Part shown: piece after piece, positions 42,132 to 51,235 of the stretch
Layout: each line of letters begins with the position of its first letter
Numbering within the stretch: position 1 is the stretch's first letter
Assembly (NCBI GenBank): GCA_020634375.1
Contig: JACKBX010000003.1
Location: 1 to 64,000, forward strand
Length of the DNA: 64,000 nt
Direction of reading: 5' to 3'
From: Ardenticatenaceae bacterium
GTDB taxonomy: Bacteria; Chloroflexota; Anaerolineae; Promineifilales; Promineifilaceae
Notes under the pieces: model-generated
Seen by the model: the letters and a program-made list of their open reading frames with translations, nothing else
The model's database searches: none
Told to the model about the DNA's origin: nothing
Program-made: the position numbers and the translations under genes

Positions 42132-42972
42132 TGTGCTGGCACGCCGCGCCCCCAAAAACAGCGGCGCACACCTCTTTTGGCAAACCGTCCTCGCCCGCGC
42201 CTACCCCCGCGTCATTGGGCAGCAGCGCGAAAAATCGTGGATGTTTTTTGACGTGGTGCTGCCCATCATCGGCGTCGCCGCCTACGTCTTCGTCTACCGC
42301 GCCATCCAGGCCCCGGAAGAGTACGTCGGCTTCGTCGTTGTCGGCGGCGCAATGACCGCATTTTGGCTGAACATCCTCTGGAGCATGTCCAGCCAGCTCT
42401 ATTGGGAGAAGGAAACCGGCAACCTCGCCCTCTATATCATCGCCCCCAACTCATTGATGGCAATTTTGTTGGGCATGGCCCTGGGCGGTCTGTTGGCAAC
42501 CACCCTGCGGGCAGTAGTGATTTTGGTGTTGGGAAGTTGGCTGTTCCATGTGCAATATGCCGTCGTGCATTTCGGCCAGCTTGTCGCCATTTTCTTCCTC
42601 TCAATGGTCGCGCTGTACGGCATGGGCATGATGTTTGCCTCGCTCTTTTTGCTGCTCAGTCGGGAGGCGTGGCACATTTCCAATTTGGCGCAAGAACCGG
42701 TTTACCTCATTTCTGGCTTCTATTTCCCGGTGAAAAGCCTCAACTTTTGGGTGGCAACGGCCGCTTCCCTCATCCCCCTCACCCTCGGACTAGACGCCAT
42801 GCGCCAACTCGTTTTCCCCTCCGGGGCCACACTCGGCTTCCTCTCCGTGCGACTGGAACTAGGCATCCTGATTGGCCTCTGCGTCATCTTCCTCCTCGCC
42901 GCCCGCTTCCTACTCAACTACATGGAACGCCTCGCCATCCGCGAAGGCCGTTTAACCGAGAACCGGAGGTAA
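42109..42972 (+). CDS. ABC-2 transporter permease
   Basis: A 287-residue protein with six membrane helices, typified by EKETGNLALYIIAPNSLMAILLG and an extracellular-side QEPVYLISGFYFPVKSLNFW near the end. The ATG at 42109 lies inside the ATPase gene, so the two are translationally coupled. Its partner permease follows after a hairpin repeat. Confidence 0.87.
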   Translation: MKTTPPYDVLARRAPKNSGAHLFWQTVLARAYPRVIGQQREKSWMFFDVVLPIIGVAAYVFVYRAIQAPEEYVGFVVVGGAMTAFWLNILWSMSSQLYWEKETGNLALYIIAPNSLMAILLGMALGGLLATTLRAVVILVLGSWLFHVQYAVVHFGQLVAIFFLSMVALYGMGMMFASLFLLLSREAWHISNLAQEPVYLISGFYFPVKSLNFWVATAASLIPLTLGLDAMRQLVFPSGATLGFLSVRLELGILIGLCVIFLLAARFLLNYMERLAIREGRLTENRR

Positions 42973-42974
42973 AG

Positions 42975-43052
42975 CAGTAATCAGTGGTCAGTATTCAGTA
43001 GACTGTTCACTGATTACTGCTTACTGAATACTGCTTACTGAATACTGAAAAC
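42975..43052. repeat. Heptamer hairpin, CAGTAAT family
   Basis: CAGTAATCAGTGGTCAGTAT on the left and ACTGATTACTGCTTACTGAA on the right run in exact 7-bp steps around a GTAGACTGTTC centre. It lies within one operon between two permease genes. Confidence 0.9.
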
Positions 43053-43064
43053 TGGTATCAAACG

Positions 43065-43925
43065 ATGAACCAAAATCGCACAATCTACTGGCGCTCATTC
43101 CGTATGGCGGCATGGTTGGGGTGGCAAATCGAGTCCAATTGGACAGACCCCTTCCTGTTTGCCGTGTATTCCTTTGTCAAACCACTGTCCGGCGCGGCCA
43201 TTCTCGTCGTCATGTACAGCGTGATTACCAATGGCGCGTTTGGCTCGCCGGTGTTCCCGTACATTTACCTGGGCAACGCCTTCTACCAATACGTGGGCGC
43301 GGTAATGACTGGCGTCTCTTGGGCAGTGATTGACGACCGAGAACATTACAAAACGCTGAAATACATGTACGTCGCGCCCATCAGCATTCCCATCTATTTG
43401 CTAGGGCGCGGCGTGTCGCGCTTTATCACCGGCTCCATGTCCGTCATCATCACGATTTTGGCGGGGATGTGGTTTTTGCATGTGGATATTGATGTCACGG
43501 CCGTTCACTGGCCCCTCTTCTTCCTCTCCCTCTTCATCGGCGTGGTCATGCTGGCGATGATGGGGCTGCTGCTGGCGGGTGTCACCCTGCTGATGGCACG
43601 GCACGTCGGCTTCATGGGCGAAGCCGTTGCCGGGGCGCTCTATCTATTCAGCGGGGCTATTTTCCCGCTTGACGTGCTGCCCGCCTGGCTGCGACCCATC
43701 GGTTACGCCATGCCCCTCACCTACTGGCTGGAACTGCTGCGCCGCGCCCTCATCGGCTCCGTCGCCGACGCCTTCCCTACCTTGTCCGGTTACAGCAGCG
43801 GACAGTTGTTAGCAATCCTCACCGCACTCACGCTGCTCTTCAGCGCTGCGGGCATCCTCGTCTTTCGCTGGTGTGATTACCACGCCCGCGAACAAGGCAT
43901 GATTGACGCCACAACGAACTATTAG
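43065..43925 (+). CDS. ABC-2 transporter permease
   Basis: A 286-residue protein with six membrane helices. DDREHYKTLKYMYVAPISIPIYLLGRG is the coupling segment, and ALYLFSGAIFPLDVLPAWLRPIGYAMPLTYW is the ABC-2 signature. It completes a three-gene exporter (ATPase plus two different permeases). It ends about 40 bp before a lipoprotein gene of different composition. Confidence 0.87.
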   Translation: MNQNRTIYWRSFRMAAWLGWQIESNWTDPFLFAVYSFVKPLSGAAILVVMYSVITNGAFGSPVFPYIYLGNAFYQYVGAVMTGVSWAVIDDREHYKTLKYMYVAPISIPIYLLGRGVSRFITGSMSVIITILAGMWFLHVDIDVTAVHWPLFFLSLFIGVVMLAMMGLLLAGVTLLMARHVGFMGEAVAGALYLFSGAIFPLDVLPAWLRPIGYAMPLTYWLELLRRALIGSVADAFPTLSGYSSGQLLAILTALTLLFSAAGILVFRWCDYHAREQGMIDATTNY

Positions 43926-43962
43926 CCAACTGGGGTGCAGGGTTCACGGAGGAGACACAGAG

Positions 43963-44673
43963 ATGCACGGAGAGGGTATAAAGAATAGAAACAATAAAAC
44001 CTTCCATAACTGCTATCTGACAGCTTTTATTACTCTGATAATCATTGTCATCAGTACAAGCTGTCAAACAACTGAAACTGATGTTACCGTTTCTCTACCT
44101 ACCCTCTCATCTTTGCCACTATCAAGCACACCAAAATCAACAACCGCGCCACAAGTAGTTAGTACGGCTCCCCTCTCATCTCTCCCACCCTATACATCAC
44201 CATTGACCGATACCGCAGAATCAATCACCACTGTTGTCGCTGTTCAAGAAGAATGGCATAAATTTGAAGATAGTGTGTATGGTTTTTCATTTACTTACCC
44301 AACGGACTGGACACCTATCGAATTGCCAAACAGGGTCGTTGTTACATATCAAGGTTCGTCTATCTCTTTAAGAATTTGGTTTAAGCAAGTCACAGAAGAT
44401 ACAGAAATATTACGTTCAGGCGCCCCAGCAGGCGACTTAGTTATGAAGGGGACGGTGACTTTTTTGGGGCAAGGTTTAGTCAAAAACATCCTGGTATATC
44501 AGGGAAAAGATAAGGCTGTTTTTTATAATAACGCAGGGGAGGTTCAGGTCGGCGATTTTGTCTTTGCAATTAGCTTGGAAAGCAATCGTTTTGACTATGA
44601 ATCTATTGTGATTCCTGAAGCCATTCAAGAACAAGCGGAGCAAATTCTCGAATCTTTTGAATTGCCCAAGTAA
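43963..44673 (+). CDS. Putative lipoprotein with PsbP-like domain
   Basis: From the ATG at 43963 the protein has 236 residues. A signal sequence (AFITLIIIVISTSCQTT) ends in a lipobox-like Cys near residue 29. A Ser/Thr/Pro-rich spacer follows, and from about residue 90 there is a PsbP/MOG1-like region: WHKFEDSVYGFSFTYPTDWTPIELPNRVVV and the closing IQEQAEQILESFEL. The role is unknown. Codons are AT-rich and no ACGGCCGT site is present, as with the lipoprotein at 35 kb. A start further upstream would put non-signal residues before the helix. Confidence 0.6.
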   Translation: MHGEGIKNRNNKTFHNCYLTAFITLIIIVISTSCQTTETDVTVSLPTLSSLPLSSTPKSTTAPQVVSTAPLSSLPPYTSPLTDTAESITTVVAVQEEWHKFEDSVYGFSFTYPTDWTPIELPNRVVVTYQGSSISLRIWFKQVTEDTEILRSGAPAGDLVMKGTVTFLGQGLVKNILVYQGKDKAVFYNNAGEVQVGDFVFAISLESNRFDYESIVIPEAIQEQAEQILESFELPK

Positions 44674-44714
44674 GTATCAAGTTACAATCTACCTGCTATG
44701 AAAATTCAAGGCCT

Positions 44715-46286
44715 CTAATCTTGCCTTGGTAACTGATAAACGGCCGTATTATTCCCCCCCTGCTCCACCGTCCACACATACCCACTGTTGAACACCAGCC
44801 GCACCCCCGGCGCAGCCGTAACCTGCTGGTATGTCCAGCCCGGCGCAGTCACCAGATAATCGGCGTCGCTTTGCAAAATGGTTGCCGCCAGCGCCGCCTC
44901 ATCATCCAGCATGGGGATAATTTCCGGGGAAATGAGGCCGGCCAAATCGAGCAACGGCCGTTGCCCAAAATAGCCAATCGCCCCAATATCATGCGCCGCA
45001 ATCAACGCATCCGGCGCAGTATTCGCCGCCAGCCAATGTGCCGTCGCCACCATCTCCCCCTCAATGAAGGCCACATCATCAGCATACGCCGCCGCGCCAA
45101 ACAGCAAAAAGATGAGCAGCAGCAGGGCAAACGTCAGCCGCGCCGCCAACGCGCCTACGCGGGCAAGACGGCCGTTCCCCACCCCCTTTAACAGCGCCCC
45201 CCAACCCGCCAGCCCATACAACACCCACACCGGCAGCGCCGCCAGCAAATAACGGCCGTGCTGATACGTCACCGGCAGCCGCCACGCATACAAAAAGACA
45301 TGGCCTCCCGCCCAAAGTAATGGCAGCGCCCGCAGCAGCCGCTTCTCCACCCAATCAGCCCGCAGCGCCAGCCAGCCCGCCCACACCAGCCCCGGCAGCA
45401 GCAGCAACTGCGCCCCGCTGATGCCGCGCCAGCCCTCCGCCGCCCCGCCCACGCTAAAATAGAGCATCTGCGCCAGCCGCCCCAGAAACGGCCGTGCCAA
45501 TTCCACTGCATACTCCGCCTGCTTGGCATAAAAGGTGTTCGGCCACAGCGTGCCGCTGGTGCGGTAGTTGAAAATAAAGTAGGGGATGAGGGGGAGAAGA
45601 GCCGTTATAAGAGCAGTAATCAGCAGCCAGTAATCAATGAGCCGTGAACGGCCGTTGGCAATTGGCAATTGACCATTGACCATTGACCATTTCAATAGTA
45701 ACCCGCCCGCTACCAACACCAACAGTACCAACCCATCCGGCCTCGTCAAAATGAGCAAACCGGACAAAATGCCCAACCATGCTGCCCGCTTAAAATGGGC
45801 TTGCGCTGCCGTCAGGTCAACATAAAGCAGGATGATTTGCAGCCCCAGGGCCATAAACAGCAGCGTTTCCATGCCGCTAACGGCAGCCCAAACCAACTGC
45901 CACGTCAGCAGCAGCGCCAGCGCCGCCAACCAACTTGCCCCAGCCTGCTGCGGCCAAAGCCGCCGCCACAGTGCCGCGCCAACGGCCGTTAACCAAAACA
46001 AACACGCCGCCCCCAACACAAACGCCCAGGCCAGATAGGGCAAATGTAGCAAATAGCCCAGCACCAACAGCAGCGTCCACAGCGGTGAGGTTGACCCTGC
46101 GCTCACCTGCCCCGGCGCATATTCCCAACGCCCCGTCTCGGCCAAACTCCGCGCATAGGTCTGGTGAATCCAGCCATCATCCAGTGGGAAGCCCGCCCCG
46201 CCACCAGCCACAGACAAACCAATGAAGAGGAGAACGGCCGTCACCCCCGCCAGCAACACTAACCCCGCACGCACCCTATCACTCAT
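44715..46286 (-). CDS. GT-C-like membrane glycosyltransferase (arabinofuranosyltransferase-like pattern)
   Basis: A 523-residue protein with eleven or more membrane helices. The first luminal loop, FPLDDGWIHQTYARSLAETG, and AGSTSPLWTLLL are typical of GT-C enzymes that use a polyprenyl-phosphate sugar, with Asp-Asp as the likely catalytic pair. The C-terminal part (VATAHWLAANTAPDALIAAHDIGAIG) is a luminal domain seen in this family. It should transfer sugars to envelope glycans or lipids. An in-frame heptamer element adds residues 199-225 (MVNGQLPIANGRSRLIDYWL). Eight ACGGCCGT sites are present. Confidence 0.75.
   Translation of the reverse strand: MSDRVRAGLVLLAGVTAVLLFIGLSVAGGGAGFPLDDGWIHQTYARSLAETGRWEYAPGQVSAGSTSPLWTLLLVLGYLLHLPYLAWAFVLGAACLFWLTAVGAALWRRLWPQQAGASWLAALALLLTWQLVWAAVSGMETLLFMALGLQIILLYVDLTAAQAHFKRAAWLGILSGLLILTRPDGLVLLVLVAGGLLLKWSMVNGQLPIANGRSRLIDYWLLITALITALLPLIPYFIFNYRTSGTLWPNTFYAKQAEYAVELARPFLGRLAQMLYFSVGGAAEGWRGISGAQLLLLPGLVWAGWLALRADWVEKRLLRALPLLWAGGHVFLYAWRLPVTYQHGRYLLAALPVWVLYGLAGWGALLKGVGNGRLARVGALAARLTFALLLLIFLLFGAAAYADDVAFIEGEMVATAHWLAANTAPDALIAAHDIGAIGYFGQRPLLDLAGLISPEIIPMLDDEAALAATILQSDADYLVTAPGWTYQQVTAAPGVRLVFNSGYVWTVEQGGNNTAVYQLPRQD
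45612..45692. repeat. In-frame heptamer element inside GT-C gene
   Basis: CAGTAATCAGCAGCCAGTAA is followed by GGCAATTGGCAATTGACCAT and CATTGACCATTGACC, in 7-bp steps. It encodes a loop between membrane helices without disturbing the frame. Confidence 0.78.
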
Positions 46287-46301
46287 AAAAACACACTTTT
46301 C

Positions 46302-46351
46302 GGAGGGGAGGCTTTAGCCGACCTTCACTCATCGGCTAAAGCCTCCCCTCC
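46302..46351. repeat. 20-bp perfect hairpin, GGAGGGGAG family
   Basis: GGAGGGGAGGCTTTAGCCGA (46302-46321) pairs exactly with 46332-46351 around 10 nt. Relative to the copy at 32371-32420, two positions per arm differ and both arms changed together, so pairing is kept. Spacing (20+10+20) is identical. Confidence 0.92.
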
Positions 46352-46397
46352 AGCCCTAACTTAATTATGGGGCTTTCGGAATCTCGCGGGATTTGCC

Positions 46398-46460
46398 GTG
46401 AAACGTGAAGCGTGAAACGTGATGAACCTCTGGTCACGTTTCACGTTTTACGTTTCACGC
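46398..46460. repeat. Heptamer hairpin, GTGAAAC family
   Basis: GTGAAACGTGAAGCGTGAAA faces GGTCACGTTTCACGTTTTAC around ACCTC. It lies in the gap between two GT-C-like genes on the minus strand. Confidence 0.88.
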
Positions 46461-46494
46461 CTTGATTACTCCATGAAATCCCAAAGAGCCATAA

Positions 46495-48066
46495 TTATCT
46501 GACCAGCTCATACAACACGTAGGACTCGCCAAAGCGCCCTATCTCTTGAATTTGCGGCAGCACAACGTTGCCATCCAGCAAGTCGGCCAGGATGGGCGGG
46601 CGGTCATCATTCAACACCAGGTACTCTGCGCCGTAGCGCTGCGCGATTTGCAGCAGCACCTCTGGCGGCTCGTTGGGCACAACAATAGAGCGCACGCCAG
46701 TATGGTAGTAAAAGCTGGGCGGGCTGCCCAACATGACCACCGCATCAGCAGGCACAGCCGCCGCAATTTGCTCAAAAATGACCACTTCATCGTCCCGCAG
46801 CGGATGGCCGCCGGAAACCACAAAACTGACGAGAAAGACCATCGCCGTAAAAACCGCCGCGAACAGCCGCTTGGCCTGCGCGGGCTGCCAGTTTGGCCGC
46901 CGCCGTGCAATAGCATCCACCGTCATGTCCACGCCCGCTACGGCCAGGGCCATTGACCAGGGCCACAGCGCCGTGGAGGAGTGCAGCAAGCTGCCGCGCT
47001 GTCCGGGAAAGGTGAAGACGAAGGTCATCGCCGCGTACAGCCCAATTGTGTACCAGGTGAACGGCCGTAAAAATCGCCCCGTCCCCGCCTTCCGCCCATA
47101 GCGCCACCACGCCCACACAAAAAAGAAAGTGAACACCGTTAATCCGGTGACGCCGAGAAAAGTCTGGGCTGCCAACAGCAGCGCATCCCATTTGGAACGT
47201 AAAATATTGCCCCAACCCCAGGCCAGGTAGGAGTGCAAGTCAAAGAAACGGCCGTAAGAAAACACGTCGTTATAAGTCGTCAGGAAAATGGTTTGCGTGC
47301 CTACGGTAGAGAGCGGCGTGCCCGTTAACTGGTACGTGCGCCAAAACCAGCCGCCCATCACCAGCAAATAGCCCAGCACAAACAGCAACCCATTTAACCC
47401 ATGCCGCCGCCACTGCGCCAACCCGCCATCGCGCAGCGCCAGCAGCCACACCCAACCACCCAACAGCAGCAGCAGCATCCCGTCGGCCCGCGCCAGGTGG
47501 CTAAGCCCCGCCGCCAGCCCTGCCAGCAGCCAATAGCCTAATTGCTGCGGCCGTTCCTGTGCCCAGGCCAACGCCAACAAACAGCCGCCGCCCGTCCAGG
47601 CAAAAAGCGCAAAGGTCGTCGGTTGGCTGAAATAGGAAGAATAATATCCTCCGGCGGCAGTGAAGAGTGCGGCCGTCCATGCCTGCCGCCGGTTAGCCGT
47701 CAGCCGCCAGCTAATGGCGTAGCCCAGCCAGGGCAGCAGCCCGGCCATCAGCCAAAAGGGAACCTGCGCAGCGCGAAATGTGCCGCCAAGCCAGTAACCC
47801 AACGCGCCAATCATTGCCGGTAACGGCATCCAATAAGTGAAGCTGGGCAGCGGAATCTCATCCGGCGCATCCAGGTACTGCCAGATAAACTCTTGGGTAA
47901 AGCCATGCCCATCGGCCAACCGCTGCGCGTTATCGGTGTAGTAGTAGGCATCAAAGTAGGAGGGGTGCGTCATACGCAAGGCCCAGTACCCCTGCACAAG
48001 CAGGCCAATGAAAGCGATTGCCAGCAAGTCGCGGCGGATGGTGCGGTTGTGGAGCCAATTGGGCAT
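46495..48066 (-). CDS. GT-C-like membrane glycosyltransferase
   Basis: A 523-residue polytopic protein with about twelve helices. Its first luminal loop DAYYYTDNAQRLADGHGF, followed by IPLPSFTYWMPLPAMIGA, fits the Asp-containing motif of GT-C enzymes. The C-terminal luminal domain (AQRYGAEYLVLNDDRPPILAD) is small. It is the second of five membrane glycosyltransferase-like genes in a row on this strand. It probably builds surface glycan; the acceptor is unknown. Confidence 0.7.
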   Translation of the reverse strand: MPNWLHNRTIRRDLLAIAFIGLLVQGYWALRMTHPSYFDAYYYTDNAQRLADGHGFTQEFIWQYLDAPDEIPLPSFTYWMPLPAMIGALGYWLGGTFRAAQVPFWLMAGLLPWLGYAISWRLTANRRQAWTAALFTAAGGYYSSYFSQPTTFALFAWTGGGCLLALAWAQERPQQLGYWLLAGLAAGLSHLARADGMLLLLLGGWVWLLALRDGGLAQWRRHGLNGLLFVLGYLLVMGGWFWRTYQLTGTPLSTVGTQTIFLTTYNDVFSYGRFFDLHSYLAWGWGNILRSKWDALLLAAQTFLGVTGLTVFTFFFVWAWWRYGRKAGTGRFLRPFTWYTIGLYAAMTFVFTFPGQRGSLLHSSTALWPWSMALAVAGVDMTVDAIARRRPNWQPAQAKRLFAAVFTAMVFLVSFVVSGGHPLRDDEVVIFEQIAAAVPADAVVMLGSPPSFYYHTGVRSIVVPNEPPEVLLQIAQRYGAEYLVLNDDRPPILADLLDGNVVLPQIQEIGRFGESYVLYELVR

Positions 48067-48083
48067 AAATCAGTCCTGTTTAT

Positions 48084-48168
48084 ACTAGTATTCAGTAAGC
48101 AGTTGTCAGTGGGCACTACCTCTGGTACTGGGCTACTGAAAACTGCTTACTGACTTCTGATTACTAGT
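48084..48168. repeat. Heptamer hairpin, CAGTAAG family
   Basis: ACTAGTATTCAGTAAGCAGT faces CTGCTTACTGACTTCTGATT and ACTAGT, between two minus-strand genes. The right end touches the last codons of the upstream gene. Confidence 0.8.
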
Positions 48169-49723
48169 CCTTCGCCTCGCGGCGGTAAATCTCCTGCTCG
48201 TTTAGTATTGTTTCCAGGCGGTAATGGTCGGCAACGGCCGTTTCCAACCAGTCCGGCGGGCCAGGGTCACGGGTGCGGTCAATGATGATCAGCGCCGTGT
48301 CTGTGTCCCAAATACGCTCCCGTCCATCCACGTAATCCACGTCGATAGGCCAAAACAGGTCAATGGGCACACGGCGCTGGCTGTTGTAATAAAGCTGCAC
48401 ATCTTCGGACCAATAGTAAATCAGGTCATCAGCGTTGGTGTGCGCCTGTACATAATCTGCCATGATGATAGATTGCGCCAGCCGTACGCCAAAATTGGGC
48501 CAACCCGCCGTGACAAAGTCGGCCAGCGTTTCTTGCTCCAGGCGGTAACGGCCGTAATGCACATAATATCCCCCATTTTGCCATGCACTGGCAACCAATA
48601 CCAATGCCAACAGGCTAGCCAACAGCACCCAGCGCCCGGCAGTCCGCCCCACGCGCTGCACCAATCGCCATATCAACCATGCTGCCAGAACAGCCAACGG
48701 CGGCACAATGAGCAAATAGTAATGGGCAAACAACTCCAGATTGACCCCAGCCTCGGCAAATGACAGTAAAAACCAGGCAGTTAGCCAACGCAGCAAGCCA
48801 CGAGGGTTCTGCCTTGTAAGCAAAATAAGCAGGCCGCCAGCTACACTGAAGAACAACAAGATAGGATTATTATAAGCTAATCCATACAATGGCAACAACG
48901 GATAAAGCAGCCAGCGTGGAAAACCGCCAACAAGTGTTCCGCTTTCTCCCACGTACCCTTGTCCTAAAGTAAATAGATAGAGGAAGCGAGCTAACAAGCC
49001 CTGGCCGGCAAAGTAGAGCAGCACGGGCACAATGACGGCCAATACGCCTCCCGTCACCCACAAACCGCGTCGCACAACGCTGCGCCAATCGCGCTGCTGC
49101 CAGCCATCGGCCAGCAGCACAAGCCCGGTGAGCGCCAGTGGGGAAAGGTAGATGGCCTTATACAGCAAACTAATCGCGCCCAACACGCCAACGAAGAAGT
49201 ACGGCCGTTCCCCATCCCGCCCCCTGAGCCACAACAGCAGCAGCACGGCCGTACTGCGCCACAAGTTGGCAAACAACTCCGTCTCCGCCGTCTGCCCCCA
49301 CAGCCAAACGTGAGAGCTGAGAAGGGCGTAGAAAACGGCCGTCAGCCAGCCCACCCCGTCACCCCCCACCAGTTTACCCAGGCGAAAGAGAACGGCCGTG
49401 ACCAACATCGTCCACAAAATTGTCAGGTACTTAATTGACCAGGCGCGGTCGCCAAACAACTTGAGCGCGGCAGCATAGGTGTAGTAAATACCCGGCAGGT
49501 GATGGCCGGGATGATGGCTGCTGTACAGCGGTTCTCCCTGCAAAATCAGCCGCGCATGATAGGCTCTGGCCCCGGTGTCATTGTCAATGGGCAGGTCTAA
49601 TGAGGGCCAACGCAGCAGCAGCACCCACGCCATCAGGATCAATGAGTAATAAACAATGAACAATGAACGATGGTCCTTGAGCACTGTCTGTTTGCCGTTT
49701 TCCGTTGACTGATTACTGTCCAC
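48164..49723 (-). CDS. GT39-like membrane glycosyltransferase
   Basis: A 519-residue protein with eleven to twelve helices. The opening loop DLPIDNDTGARAYHARLILQ and HHPGHHLPGIYYTYAAALKLFG resemble the GT39/protein mannosyltransferase type, where the acidic residues bind the polyprenyl donor. The luminal C-terminal domain begins near residue 410. The first 28 residues (MDSNQSTENGKQTVLKDHRS) are coded by a heptamer repeat, so the original start may have been internal at MAWVLLLRW. The next gene upstream ends only 3 bp away. Confidence 0.75.
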   Translation of the reverse strand: MDSNQSTENGKQTVLKDHRSLFIVYYSLILMAWVLLLRWPSLDLPIDNDTGARAYHARLILQGEPLYSSHHPGHHLPGIYYTYAAALKLFGDRAWSIKYLTILWTMLVTAVLFRLGKLVGGDGVGWLTAVFYALLSSHVWLWGQTAETELFANLWRSTAVLLLLWLRGRDGERPYFFVGVLGAISLLYKAIYLSPLALTGLVLLADGWQQRDWRSVVRRGLWVTGGVLAVIVPVLLYFAGQGLLARFLYLFTLGQGYVGESGTLVGGFPRWLLYPLLPLYGLAYNNPILLFFSVAGGLLILLTRQNPRGLLRWLTAWFLLSFAEAGVNLELFAHYYLLIVPPLAVLAAWLIWRLVQRVGRTAGRWVLLASLLALVLVASAWQNGGYYVHYGRYRLEQETLADFVTAGWPNFGVRLAQSIIMADYVQAHTNADDLIYYWSEDVQLYYNSQRRVPIDLFWPIDVDYVDGRERIWDTDTALIIIDRTRDPGPPDWLETAVADHYRLETILNEQEIYRREAKD

Positions 49724-49738
49724 TGTTTACTGATTGCC
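49640..49738. repeat. Heptamer element covering a gene junction
   Basis: AATGAGTAATAAACAATGAA and CAATGAACGATGG units and, after a short gap, GACTGATTACTGTCCACTGT and TTACTGATTGCC units cover the 5' end of one GT-C gene and the 3' end of the one before it. Confidence 0.75.
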
Positions 49739-51235
49739 GTCCACCGGGACTAAAATCTGTGCCAGGTCGTCGCGGTATGCCTGCTGCCATTCGCCGCTGG
49801 CAAGCAGCAGCGTGCCCAGGGAATGCGACCGCTTTAGCAGCACGTAGGCCACGTCAAAATCGTCTAAGGGTTCGCGCCAGTTTTCCTTCACCTCGCTGGC
49901 TTGCAAGTAGTAGAGGAAAAAGGCATCGCCGTAGACTTCGGTACGGCCGTCTATAAACACGGGAATGCCGCGCCAGATCAGGTAACCGCCCCACTCGTAC
50001 AAGTTATAGCCGGGCTGCTCCGCCAGGCCGCTTTCCTCCAAATAATCCACCGCCGCCACCGGAAAACGGCTGGCAATGGTCTGGTCGTTGTTTTGCAAGC
50101 GGGTGACAGTCCAGAGAACGGCCGTTGCCAACGCCAGCAGCAGCAGCAGCCCATTCAACAAATTGGCAATTGACGATTGACGATTGGCAATTGACGATTC
50201 GCCAGTGAAAAAGGCGTGCAGCCGCGTCCCTTCCAGGCTGGCAAGCAGAGCGCGGGCAATGACGGATGCAGCGGCAACGGTGAACAGCGGAATGTGCCGG
50301 GCGGAAATCAGCCCCATGCCCGCTGTGCCCAAAAAGAGGAGGAGGTCGGTGAGGGACGGCCGTTTGCGGCTCAACGCAAACGCCAGCAAGCCCAAAGCCA
50401 TCATCCCTGCGAAAATCTGGAAATACACCAGGCGAAAATCGGGTGAAAACCATTCCACAATGTGCGATTGAATGGCATCGCTGCTCAAGGTAAACAGTGG
50501 GAACAGCACCAGGTCAATGCCGCGCGGATTCAGCAGCGCGGCCAGCATTGACAGCGCCATCATCAATGCCAGCAGGCCCACCTGCCCCAGCGACAAACGC
50601 GGATTGACTTCCGTCGCACCATCACGCGCCTCGCCTTTCCAGGGCCACAGGATTTGCAGGCCTTCGCCAAAAACGTAGACGCCCAGCAGGGCCACGCCAG
50701 AGAGATAGCCGCTGTGCATGTTGGCCCACAAAGCCGTCAGCGGAGGCAGCCAAAAGAAAGCCCGCGCCCTGAATTTCCCCTGGCGCACGCCTTCCACTAA
50801 AAAGAGAAAAAGGGCAAAAAAGAAAATATTGAACATTTGCGGGCGCACGCCAATAGGCAGCGAGGCCGCGAACAGCGCCAGCAGCACAACGCCCGCCGCC
50901 AGGTACGGCCGTCCGGCACAACGCGCAAACACCAGCAAATACGTCGCCATCACCAACAGGGCAAAAAACACGCTCAGGCCGCGCAGCCCTGCCGCCTGGT
51001 AAATAAGCCACATCAGCACGTCCGTCAGCCACTGCTGCACCACCCAGAGATGATCGGGCACAGTGAAGGAAAAGAGGTCGGTTTGCGGAATCGCGCCGCT
51101 TTCCCAAATGACCTGGCCTGTGCGCAAATGCCACCACATGTCTGGATCAAGCGTCTCGCGCACGGAAAGCACAAAGAGCGCCAGGGCAAACAGGAGGACA
51201 AAAAGGCGTTTAGGCGTCAATCGCATCACGTTCAT
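49727..51235 (-). CDS. GT-C-like polytopic membrane protein
   Basis: A 502-residue protein with about eleven membrane helices. Near the N-terminus, VRETLDPDMWWHLRTGQVIW and TDLFSFTVPDHLWVVQQWLTDV form a conserved loop shared with the next gene. I infer a GT-C-type sugar transferase or polymerase, but cannot prove it. The start overlaps the stop of the upstream paralogue by 4 nt (ATGA), so the pair is translationally coupled. Residues 346-359 (SSIANRQSSIANLL) come from an in-frame heptamer repeat. Four or more ACGGCCGT sites are present. Confidence 0.65.
   Translation of the reverse strand: MNVMRLTPKRLFVLLFALALFVLSVRETLDPDMWWHLRTGQVIWESGAIPQTDLFSFTVPDHLWVVQQWLTDVLMWLIYQAAGLRGLSVFFALLVMATYLLVFARCAGRPYLAAGVVLLALFAASLPIGVRPQMFNIFFFALFLFLVEGVRQGKFRARAFFWLPPLTALWANMHSGYLSGVALLGVYVFGEGLQILWPWKGEARDGATEVNPRLSLGQVGLLALMMALSMLAALLNPRGIDLVLFPLFTLSSDAIQSHIVEWFSPDFRLVYFQIFAGMMALGLLAFALSRKRPSLTDLLLFLGTAGMGLISARHIPLFTVAAASVIARALLASLEGTRLHAFFTGESSIANRQSSIANLLNGLLLLLALATAVLWTVTRLQNNDQTIASRFPVAAVDYLEESGLAEQPGYNLYEWGGYLIWRGIPVFIDGRTEVYGDAFFLYYLQASEVKENWREPLDDFDVAYVLLKRSHSLGTLLLASGEWQQAYRDDLAQILVPVDGNQ
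50161..50200. repeat. In-frame heptamer element inside GT-C-like gene
   Basis: AATTGGCAATTGACGATTGA and CGATTGGCAATTGACGATTC are 7-bp units in tandem. Translated on the minus strand they give ESSIANRQSSIAN, a short loop between helices. Confidence 0.8.
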
